Part shown: positions 14,866-21,862 of the stretch, in pieces
Numbering within the stretch: the first letter of the stretch is position 1
Layout: each line of letters starts with the position of its first letter
Assembly (NCBI GenBank): GCA_910585765.1
Contig: CAJUES010000049.1
Coordinates: forward strand, 1 to 25,814
Direction: 5' to 3'
Source of the DNA: an uncultured Lachnospiraceae bacterium
GTDB taxonomy: Bacteria; Bacillota; Clostridia; Lachnospirales; Lachnospiraceae
DNA: 25,814 bases
Made by a program: the position numbers and the translations under genes
Notes under the pieces: model-generated
What the model was told of the DNA's origin: nothing
The model's input: the letters and a program-made list of their open reading frames with translations, nothing else
Database searches by the model: none

Positions 14866-16404
14866 ATGCATAAATTTTACAGGATAAAGCGGGATATATT
14901 GGCGTGCCTGATGGCATGCATGTTCATTGGCGGCATGGGTGTTGACACTTATGCCGCCGAAGTTGTTGACGCGCAGGGCGCGGAGGGATCCGGGACCGAG
15001 GATCTGGCTGCCGGATCGGAGGGATTCCGCGTATCGGTGTCGCGCAATGTCAGCTGCACGGTGGAAGCGGATGGCACGGTGACGTACGCGGCGGTGCCGG
15101 ACAACCGGCTGCCCGTCCCGGATGACGGAATGCTCTATCTGTTTGAGCTGGATCCCTACGAGTATGATCTGACAAGTGACACAGGTGTCATAAAAGCAAT
15201 GAAATTCGATTCGTCAGAACACATTTGGAGTTTTTCTTTTCCTGTCAATTTCAGACAGGCGGACACGAGACTGTATTCTAAGTTTGCGGTCGGGATCAAA
15301 AGCGGCGGCGCGCTGTATATGGTGACAGAACCGACATACATTACCAATCCCGAGGCGCTGGCACAGAATACACGGATGCGGTATCCGAGATCAAAAAAAT
15401 CAACACAGGGGGAGGAGTTCAATAATCTTTATCTGGATGGCACCTACGGACCGGTGCTCGCGTGGCCGTTCAAGACGATACAGGTGCTGAATACAGGGGA
15501 CAGCGCCGCGCTGACGCATCCGATGGCGCGGGCGGACGCGATGAAGGCGGATCCGGCAAAGGTCGAGCAGCCGATGTTCTATATGTTTAACGCGTCCGAT
15601 GCGGAAGGTGTCGATGCGCTCGCATCGTTCATGGAATACTATGCGGCAAACTCCCAGGGAGGGGAGAACTGGATCATAGGAAACGAGATCAACACCCGCA
15701 GGTGGAACTACATGGCATGGACGGACTGGGATCATTATATAAAGGAGTACACACAGGCATTCAGGGTCATGTACAACGCGATCATGAGCACGAACGCGAA
15801 CGCGCGCGTCTATGTCTGTCTGGACCAGATCTGGGACAAGAACCTGGCACCGGGCGACGAGGGATATGACCAGTGCATGGATGGCAGGGATTTCCTTGAA
15901 AAGTTCAACGCGCTGATCAGACAGAGCGGCAACATCGACTGGGGAGTGTCGCAGCATCCGTATACAAATCCAATGGGATATGCGAAGTTTTGGGATATGT
16001 CAGGCTGTGAGAACGGAGCGGTCTACGCTGGTCAGGTCGCGTCAGGACAGATTGTCACATTTCAGAATCTGTCCGTGCTGACGGATTTTATGCAGACGCC
16101 GTCCATGCTCGACACGCACGGGAACGTGCGCCACATCATTCTGAGTGAGATCGGTCTGACGAACGCGCAGGGGAGCGAGATCCAGGCGGCGGCGTTGTGT
16201 GCCTCCTACGCGGCAGTGAAGGATAATCCGCTGATCGACGAGATGATGTACTTGCTGGCGTACAGCGATCCGGGAATGGATTCTAGTCTTGACGCGTTTG
16301 CACAGAGGATTTATGACGAGATGGATGGGGAAAACGGAGATCTGCACATGGAATGGGCGAAGTCTTACATCGGCATCAGCGATTGGGCTGAAATAATATG
16401 GTAG
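14866..16404 (+). CDS. Secreted glycoside-hydrolase-like protein (clan GH-A-type TIM barrel, possibly DUF5722)
   Basis: This 512-residue protein starts with a Sec signal peptide: basic KFYRIKRD, a hydrophobic core, and probable cleavage after TYAA near residue 30. A β-strand-rich N region (~45-170) precedes a catalytic-barrel-like part (~175-510). NWIIGNEIN puts Glu274 after Asn, as for a clan GH-A acid/base residue. HIILSEIG places Glu428 as a candidate nucleophile. WNYM and FRVMYNAI-type stretches recall DUF5722-type proteins, though I am not certain of that match. No cell-wall sorting motif is visible, so it may be released. GAGGAAG precedes the ATG. Its own consensus promoter suggests high or separately controlled expression beside the sensor pair. 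Confidence 0.7.
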   Translation: MHKFYRIKRDILACLMACMFIGGMGVDTYAAEVVDAQGAEGSGTEDLAAGSEGFRVSVSRNVSCTVEADGTVTYAAVPDNRLPVPDDGMLYLFELDPYEYDLTSDTGVIKAMKFDSSEHIWSFSFPVNFRQADTRLYSKFAVGIKSGGALYMVTEPTYITNPEALAQNTRMRYPRSKKSTQGEEFNNLYLDGTYGPVLAWPFKTIQVLNTGDSAALTHPMARADAMKADPAKVEQPMFYMFNASDAEGVDALASFMEYYAANSQGGENWIIGNEINTRRWNYMAWTDWDHYIKEYTQAFRVMYNAIMSTNANARVYVCLDQIWDKNLAPGDEGYDQCMDGRDFLEKFNALIRQSGNIDWGVSQHPYTNPMGYAKFWDMSGCENGAVYAGQVASGQIVTFQNLSVLTDFMQTPSMLDTHGNVRHIILSEIGLTNAQGSEIQAAALCASYAAVKDNPLIDEMMYLLAYSDPGMDSSLDAFAQRIYDEMDGENGDLHMEWAKSYIGISDWAEIIW

Positions 16405-16418
16405 ATGGAGTAAAGGAT

Positions 16419-16906
16419 ATGGACAGAGAAGAAGCCGCAACATCGCCGTCATAGCGACATACAATGAGGCGGAGGAGCCGCTGCCCCGCATGGAGCTGCT
16501 CTGGAACGTATTTTACAGATATATCTGCGGCAGGAAACTGGTGATCGAGATGAGCTCAGGTACGCTCGGCAGCACAAAAGGGAGCTCGATTGATCTTGTT
16601 TTTGCAAATCATCTGGCACGTATCTATGTCTATGCCTGCGACAACCAGCCGATTGCGTGCGATAACAGGGCGCTGACAAGTTTCCTGGATAGCCCAACCG
16701 CCCGGCAGTGACGGATAAACTTAGCGGTCTGTATAACAGGAAGGTTTTTAGGGGAGTACGGCTTTGCGGTATCCTGCTCTATCGGCATCAGCGGCAGAGC
16801 GTTGATGTCGGAGGATGAACTTGAGAAGATGGTGAAAGAGGCGGATCAGGTGCTCTGTGATGTTAAGAATGCAGGTAAGGGGGGTGGACAGGTTCTATGC
16901 ACGTAG
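16419..16906 (+). pseudogene. Decayed diguanylate cyclase (GGDEF) gene
   Basis: An ATG at 16419 with upstream GGAG opens a frame that stops after 11 codons. A shifted frame then stays open from about 16433 to 16711, containing NIAVIATYNEAEE, an N-terminal part that I do not recognise. At 16708 yet another frame reads TDKLSGLYNRKVF, the start signature of a GGDEF domain (D-LTGLYNRR-F). Almost immediately, the first frame resumes with FAVSCSIGIS and EADQVLCDVKNAGKGG, the GGDEF C-terminus. The ~100 residues between, including the GGDEF catalytic motif, are missing. At least one frameshift plus an internal deletion make this a dead gene. Confidence 0.75.
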
Positions 16907-16980
16907 TTCATAAATTGTCTATATGTAAATTGACAAAAATTTACTGTAAAATATTAGTAAAGATGCAATAGGATTATAGG

Positions 16981-17009
16981 TTGATATTTTTATAATGATA
17001 GGGTATACT
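16981..17009 (+). promoter_or_regulatory. Promoter of the 6S-like RNA
   Basis: TTGATA (16981-16986) and TATACT (17004-17009) have a 17-bp spacer in an AT-rich stretch with no coding potential. A second possible -35 (TTGACA, 16930-16935) has only a weak TATTAG at matching distance. Transcription is expected from about 17016. Confidence 0.7.
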
Positions 17010-17015
17010 ATAGTT

Positions 17016-17231
17016 AATCTGAAATGTGCGATAACTCTTGTCATTTTGAACCTACATCACTTTAAACGGGATTCCTATATTGTCTGATCAATGTCATGCC
17101 CCCCATTATGGCCAGGGGAAGGCAGCGAGAAAGATTGCGGTTGCCCACCTAGCATTGGCTAGGAGTCAAAATACAGGAGCCGGCGTTTCGGGGATACACA
17201 AGAAGCAAAGCAGCCTTAGCGGGCTGCTTTT
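17016..17231 (+). ncRNA. ssrS: Structured small RNA, probably 6S RNA
   Basis: This non-coding transcription unit of about 215 nt is bounded by a good promoter and an intrinsic terminator. TCTTGT (17036-17041) pairs with ACAAGA (17198-17203), and ATTTTGA (17043-17049) pairs with TCAAAAT (17166-17172), enclosing a long rod with hairpins such as CCTAGC/GCTAGG. Segments such as GAACCTACATCAC, TTGCCCACCT and GTCAAAATACAGG match my recollection of clostridial 6S RNA. 6S RNA binds the housekeeping RNA polymerase holoenzyme and modulates transcription in stationary phase. The identification is from memory and not searched; another structured RNA is possible, while an RNA of some kind is well supported. 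Confidence 0.6.
17207..17231 (+). terminator. Terminator of the 6S-like RNA
   Basis: AAAGCAGCC (17207-17215) pairs perfectly with GGCTGCTTT (17222-17230) around a 6-nt loop, ending in TTTT. It closes the small RNA unit and separates it from the SpoIID-like gene. Confidence 0.85.
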
Positions 17232-17314
17232 GTGGTGTTAGGGCTTCCATTTAGAATCTATCGGATGACAGGGAGGAATCAAAAATCTTATATGTAAAAG
17301 GGTTCTCCAAAAAG

Positions 17315-18817
17315 TTGTTGATCGTCGTTGTCTGGACTGTGATCGCGCTTGGACTGTATCGGTGCAGTGTCCAGATGGCAGATGCGGATGAACATGCGGA
17401 TGAGCGTGCTGCAGGGAACACGGATGAGGGGGAGCAGGTGGCACAGCCAGACCCGGATGAAACTGCCGGAGAAGTCACGACAGAAGAAAATGTTCCTGAA
17501 ACGCCGTTTGATGAGAACGTGAGGATCCTGCTCCTGGATCGGGATAGCCAGGGGATTTACCACAAGGAACTTCATATTGCCTGTGAGGAGGGATTTACAG
17601 TCTCTAGCGGGGAAGAAATAAAGAACTATGCGCCGGAGTCGGAGCTGGTCCTGCGCACGGAGGATCTCGAGGATGGGCAGATGATCTGCATCACGGGAAA
17701 AGACAATGGCAGGATCCAGATCGCGGACTTAGGCAGAAACAGCCCTGCGCGATACCGCGGCAGGCTGGAATGCTATCCTGCCGCGGAGGGGATCGCGGTG
17801 GTCAATGAACTGACGGTGGAGGAGTATCTGTACGGCGTGGTTCCGAGCGAGATGCCGTCCACATATCCCGACGAGGCGCTGAGAGCGCAGGCGGTCACTG
17901 CGAGAACATACACGTATCATCACAAGCAGCGTTATGCCTACCCGGAGTGGAAGGCACACATGGACGACAGCACCGCATTTCAGGTTTATATGAACTGTGA
18001 GGAGACGCAGCGTGCGGTCAGTGTGGTGGATGCGACCAGGGATCAGGTGATCACGCACGAGGGGGAGATCGTGGAGAGCTTTTACTATTCAACCTCGGGA
18101 GGTTACAACGGCGGTGCGCGCGTGTGGAGTGACGCGGCATCGGCGGCGGATGACTATCTGATCGAGACCGGCGAGGAGATCTATGCGTCGAACAGCGAGG
18201 AGGGGGAGCAGGCATACAGGCAGTATATTGACAACGGAAATGAGGCGGACGTGGAGTATCACGAGGCGTGGTACCGCTGGCAATACGACAAGCCGCTCGA
18301 GGGGGAAGCCGTCACAGATCTTCTCAAAAAGCTCTATGAGCTCTCGCTGTCCCAGCCCGGGACAGTCAGGATCCGGTCGCGGTATCTGCCGTCTGACCGG
18401 CTTCCGGATGAGGCGGCGGTCAGGGATATCAGGATTTTGACCCGCAGGAAAAGCGGGATGGCAGCAGGCATCATGATAGAGACGGAGCATTTCAGGGTGA
18501 GTGTGTTGTCGCAGCATGCGATCAGGCAGGCGCTTGGCTGTGCGCAGGATATCGTGACCAGAAAGGACGGCAGCAGCTACATCATGGGGGATATCCTTCC
18601 GAGTGCGTACTTTTACATAGAAAAAATATATGATAATAACGAAGAAAAGGGAGATAATCTAAAACAGATCACAATACACGGTGCCGGATTCGGGCACGGA
18701 TGCGGCATGTCGCAGAACGGGGCGAAATGTCTGGCTGAAAGAGGATTAACAGCCGCACAGATTTTGGCATATTATTATAACGGAAGCATAATGGATATCG
18801 GGGAGCTCGGTAAATGA
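17315..18817 (+). CDS. SpoIID/LytB-domain protein
   Basis: This is a membrane-anchored, ~500-residue protein of the SpoIID family. SpoIID is a lytic transglycosylase that cleaves denuded glycan strands during engulfment in sporulation. A membrane segment (~1-18) is followed by an acidic, low-complexity linker (~25-65). The SpoIID domain has VEEYLYGVVPSEMP, with catalytic Glu179, then EALRAQAVTARTY, STSGGYN, and a C-terminal GHGCGMSQNGAK. The only canonical in-frame starts are TTG at 17315 and 17318. A strong GGGAGG at 17271-17276 lies too far upstream, and lysine codons typical of a membrane-anchor N-terminus precede the TTG, so the true start may be a rare codon. The stop overlaps the next gene's ATG. 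Confidence 0.88.
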   Translation: MLIVVVWTVIALGLYRCSVQMADADEHADERAAGNTDEGEQVAQPDPDETAGEVTTEENVPETPFDENVRILLLDRDSQGIYHKELHIACEEGFTVSSGEEIKNYAPESELVLRTEDLEDGQMICITGKDNGRIQIADLGRNSPARYRGRLECYPAAEGIAVVNELTVEEYLYGVVPSEMPSTYPDEALRAQAVTARTYTYHHKQRYAYPEWKAHMDDSTAFQVYMNCEETQRAVSVVDATRDQVITHEGEIVESFYYSTSGGYNGGARVWSDAASAADDYLIETGEEIYASNSEEGEQAYRQYIDNGNEADVEYHEAWYRWQYDKPLEGEAVTDLLKKLYELSLSQPGTVRIRSRYLPSDRLPDEAAVRDIRILTRRKSGMAAGIMIETEHFRVSVLSQHAIRQALGCAQDIVTRKDGSSYIMGDILPSAYFYIEKIYDNNEEKGDNLKQITIHGAGFGHGCGMSQNGAKCLAERGLTAAQILAYYYNGSIMDIGELGK

Positions 18818-19656
18818 CAACGATCACAAAGCTTTACGGACTACAGAAAGAAATGCGCAGGACCTTTCGGGAGGCAGAGGTGGGAACCTATGCCTCCGGC
18901 GCCGCGTTCTTTTTGTTTCTGTCGGTGATACCGATGGTGATGATCGTCAGCGGTATGCTGCCGCATGACCTGATCGGCAATAAGGAGTTTGTCAATATTT
19001 CACAGGCTGTCATTCCGGATAAGATATACCGGTTTCTGCTCAGCATCGTTGACAGTTATCACGGGAGTCAGGTGACACTGCTGTCGGTCTCTGCGGTCGT
19101 GGTCGTGTGGTCGGCGTCGAAGGGCGTGCTGGCGCTGATCAGGGGGCTGAACCATATCTACGAGGTGGAGGAGACGAGGGGCTACATTCTCCTGAGACTG
19201 AAAGCATCGTTTTACACAGTCTTTCTGCTGCTGGCGATACTGCTCACGGCGGGGGTGCTCGTCTTTGGGAATACGCTGGCAAAGTGGGTGATCCCCGACA
19301 ATGGTCCGGCCGCAAGCCTGTGGCGTGTCTTCGGCTGGGTGCGTCATATCTTTGTCGCGGGTATGATCTCCATTGTGTTCTGCACGATGTACAGCCTGCT
19401 GCCGAACAACCCGGTTTCATGGAAGGATCACTATCCCGGCGCTGTGGTCACATCCGTCTTCTGGACGCTGTATTCGTTTGGATTCTCTGTCTACATCGAC
19501 TATTTTGGCGGGTTTTCCATGTACGGCAGCCTGACCAGCATCGTGATCGTGATGATCTGGCTGTATTTCTGTATGTATATCTTTTTCGGGGGCGCCCTGG
19601 TCAACAAGTGGATCACAGATGGCTACGTGGATGACTATCTGTCACAGTTTCTGTGA
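18814..19656 (+). CDS. YihY/virulence factor BrkB family membrane protein
   Basis: This 280-residue inner-membrane protein has about six membrane segments and belongs to the YihY (UPF0761) family, often misnamed ribonuclease BN. Family features include the early ASGAAFFLFLSVIPM, WSASKGVLALIRGLNHIYE in the middle, and YFGGFSMYGSLTSIVIVMIWL near the end. Its function is unknown. The ATG overlaps the SpoIID-like stop (ATGA), so the two are translationally coupled. A terminator follows 11 bp after the stop. Confidence 0.93.
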   Translation: MTTITKLYGLQKEMRRTFREAEVGTYASGAAFFLFLSVIPMVMIVSGMLPHDLIGNKEFVNISQAVIPDKIYRFLLSIVDSYHGSQVTLLSVSAVVVVWSASKGVLALIRGLNHIYEVEETRGYILLRLKASFYTVFLLLAILLTAGVLVFGNTLAKWVIPDNGPAASLWRVFGWVRHIFVAGMISIVFCTMYSLLPNNPVSWKDHYPGAVVTSVFWTLYSFGFSVYIDYFGGFSMYGSLTSIVIVMIWLYFCMYIFFGGALVNKWITDGYVDDYLSQFL

Positions 19657-19667
19657 CCGGGCTGTGC

Positions 19668-19705
19668 AAAACAAAACAGGGGAGGACTTCCCCTGTTTTG
19701 TTTTT
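19668..19705. terminator. Bidirectional terminator between yihY and tspO
   Basis: A 16-bp perfect stem (19668-19683 with 19689-19704) surrounds a 5-nt loop. The A-rich left arm and T-rich right arm give a U-tract in both directions. It can therefore end both the plus-strand yihY transcript and the minus-strand tspO transcript. Confidence 0.9.
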
Positions 19706-19740
19706 GGTGCCGGCGCTCTCTGCCTCGCACAAAACGCGCA

Positions 19741-20214
19741 TCAGTTCAGCAGATAGATCATAAAATTCAGATATCCTGCAAATGTCGCCCACAGCAGGTA
19801 CGGGATCTGCAGATACGCGGCAGTCGTGTCGAGCCTGCTGAACTTGAATATCATTTTCAGAATGCCGGACCACAAAACCACGATCCAGATAAATGCGAAC
19901 AGGAACGTGTGCATGTTAAAGAAAATGACAGGCCACAGGAAGTTGAGGATCAGCTGGAACGCATAGTTTAGCAGCGCGTCAAATACATCATCGGGATAGG
20001 AGCTGCGCTGCAGAAAGACGCGCGCGCAGCTGACGCCCATCAGTACGTAGAGGGGTGTCCACACGATCGGAAACAGTATGGCGGGGGGCGCCAGCGGCGG
20101 TTTGCGTATCAGAGTGTAGATATATACGTTATCGCGGATGAGAAAAGCCGAGAGACCGCCTGTGCCAAGGGCGATCAGGATCGAAATGAGATACGGTTTT
20201 CGTTTAGCCCACAT
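19741..20214 (-). CDS. tspO: TspO/MBR family protein
   Basis: This 157-residue protein has five membrane segments and belongs to the TspO/peripheral benzodiazepine receptor family, which binds tetrapyrroles and is linked to stress or porphyrin handling. Signature stretches include RKPPLAPPAILFPIVWTPLY (residues ~37-56), LILNFLWPVIFF and IPYLLWATFAGYLN. AGAGGT lies upstream of the ATG on the minus strand. It is about 75 bp downstream of the prephenate dehydrogenase gene on the same strand, so co-transcription is possible. No porphyrin-synthesis gene is nearby. Confidence 0.93.
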   Translation of the reverse strand: MWAKRKPYLISILIALGTGGLSAFLIRDNVYIYTLIRKPPLAPPAILFPIVWTPLYVLMGVSCARVFLQRSSYPDDVFDALLNYAFQLILNFLWPVIFFNMHTFLFAFIWIVVLWSGILKMIFKFSRLDTTAAYLQIPYLLWATFAGYLNFMIYLLN

Positions 20215-20289
20215 AAAATGATGAAACCTCTTCTGCAGTCAAAGATTCTATAGTATATTATGCAGGACAGGTGTCTTTTATGTAGTGTT

Positions 20290-21390
20290 TCACTTCCTGG
20301 GATAGACGCTGTAGTGCAGGCTCTGCAGCAGGGCGACAGCCTCGTCGAGCGCGTTCTGGTCGTAAAATTCGACCCGGAGCACCCCCTCCTCGAACTCGCG
20401 GTTGTGTATGATGCCGATATTTTTGATGGAAATATCCGCCTTGGCGAGCAGCGTGGCGAGCGAGGCGATGGCGCCTGCCTCGTCGGGAATGTCCACATAG
20501 CACGCAAAGATCTTCTTGATCGGTCCCTTTGGCAGATCGGCGAAGGAGTCCCGGTATTCCCTGGAGGCGGTAAACAGGTCATGCGTAAATCCCGTCTGCC
20601 TGGTCCGCACAGCCCTGCTGATCGTCTGCAGCGAGCTGATGTAGTCGTCTAACAGATCGGCGATGTTTTCTGTGTTGGACATGCAGATCGACTCCCACAT
20701 CTCGGGGGAGGAGGAGGCGATGCGCGTGATGTCCTTGAATCCTCCGGCGGCGATCATCTTCATCGTCTCGTTTGCGGAGTCGTGGTCGTGTACCAGGTTG
20801 GCGAGCGCGGCGGCGACAAGATGCGGCACGTGGCTGATCGCCGCGGTCACATAGTCGTGCTCCTGGCTGTTCAGGATCAGGGGGATCGCCCCCATTTTTT
20901 TGACCAGCGAATAGTATTCCGCGACGGCTTCCCTGGCAACGGTTTCCGTGGGCGTGAGGATGTAGTACGCGTTCTCGAGCAGGATCGGACTGGCGTTGGA
21001 AAAACCTGTTTTCTCGCTGCCTGCCATGGGATGTCCGCCGATAAAGTGACTGTCCAGCCCAAGCTGTGAGACCGCCTCGTGGATCGAGCCTTTGACGCTG
21101 CCGACATCCGTGATGATCGTCTTTTCGGAAAGGATGGGGCGAAGCTGCTCTAAAAATTTGTTGTTGACGGCGACGGGGGCGCATAGAAATATCATATCAC
21201 AGTCGGAAAAGAGTCCGTCTATTTCCGTGGTGCCTTCATCGATCGCACCGGCGGCGAGCGCTTCGTCCAGCGTGGACTGTCTGCGCGCGCAGGCGACGAT
21301 CCGTGCTTTGGGACAGATCTGTCTGATCGCGAGCGCGATCGATCCGCCGATCAATCCGAGACTGATAAAACCGAATTTGTTCATGTTCAT
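20290..21390 (-). CDS. tyrA: Prephenate dehydrogenase with C-terminal ACT domain
   Basis: This enzyme oxidatively decarboxylates prephenate to 4-hydroxyphenylpyruvate with NAD in tyrosine synthesis. The 366-residue protein has an N-terminal Rossmann motif, SLGLIGGSIA (10-19), and the catalytic-domain segment FIGGHPMAGSEKTG. A helical dimerisation domain follows, and the last ~80 residues form an ACT domain (ACYVDIPDEAGAIASLATLL), the likely site of feedback control by tyrosine. The frame is open another 40 codons upstream, but AAAGGA before the ATG at 21390 and the usual start just ahead of the Rossmann fold favour this one. No other aromatic-pathway gene is adjacent. Confidence 0.93.
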   Translation of the reverse strand: MNMNKFGFISLGLIGGSIALAIRQICPKARIVACARRQSTLDEALAAGAIDEGTTEIDGLFSDCDMIFLCAPVAVNNKFLEQLRPILSEKTIITDVGSVKGSIHEAVSQLGLDSHFIGGHPMAGSEKTGFSNASPILLENAYYILTPTETVAREAVAEYYSLVKKMGAIPLILNSQEHDYVTAAISHVPHLVAAALANLVHDHDSANETMKMIAAGGFKDITRIASSSPEMWESICMSNTENIADLLDDYISSLQTISRAVRTRQTGFTHDLFTASREYRDSFADLPKGPIKKIFACYVDIPDEAGAIASLATLLAKADISIKNIGIIHNREFEEGVLRVEFYDQNALDEAVALLQSLHYSVYPRK

Positions 21391-21862
21391 AGAGCTTTGT
21401 GTCCTTTCCGAAAATGTAGTGATGTTTTTGTAATACGGCAGAGCCGTCATAATATAATGAACTATAATGACACAACAGTGCGATATTGCATAGGGATCGC
21501 GCAGTGTCACTGATAATTATTGCACTTTCATGTGCTGGCGTCAACAGGTTTATGGCATTCCATTGAAAACCGCATCTGCAATGCCGCGGGCAGAAGGGAC
21601 TGACCGTGAGTCCTCTGTCGAAAAAGGGAATGTCAAGTATAAAGTTTCAGCAATTGTAACGAAATTTCGGAAAGGATTTTATGCAAAATATGATATGCAG
21701 ATTGCACAAAAAAGATTGAATTGTCTGATAAATTATAGTAAACTTGTAATAGTTAGGTCATGCGAGAACAGCATGGTGAACTATCATATAACGAAGAGTG
21801 CCCTCGCGGAAAGATTTTGTGGGATTTGTGAGTGTGCTCAATTAATTTAGGAGGTAGCTGCA
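21391..21862. other. Divergent intergenic region between tyrA and the EF-G-2-like gene
   Basis: This 470-bp region must hold the promoters of both divergent genes. I see AT-rich -10-like hexamers (TATAGT at 21734-21739 on plus; TATATT/TATTAT-like on minus near 21460) but no convincing -35 partners. ACGGC-AGA-GCCGT near 21436-21448 forms a small hairpin in the tyrA leader. GGAGGT lies just before the EF-G-2-like ATG. An open frame at 21530-21850 looks spurious. Confidence 0.5.

Noticed and set aside
16490..16711. Stand-alone 73-residue protein
   Set aside because: Its frame resumes after the stop with GGDEF C-terminal sequence, so it is better read as part of a decayed diguanylate cyclase gene.
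16907..17290. c-di-GMP, c-di-AMP or T-box riboswitch ahead of the SpoIID-like gene
   Set aside because: None of the conserved cores I know for these classes is visible, and the RNA has its own terminator well before the gene without an evident alternative fold.
21391..21510. 40-codon N-terminal extension of prephenate dehydrogenase
   Set aside because: The Rossmann fold begins just after the ATG at 21390, which has an AAAGGA upstream; the extension looks like promoter-region sequence.
21530..21850. 106-codon plus-strand frame before the EF-G-2-like gene
   Set aside because: No ribosome binding site, no recognisable protein features, and it occupies the region expected to hold promoters.
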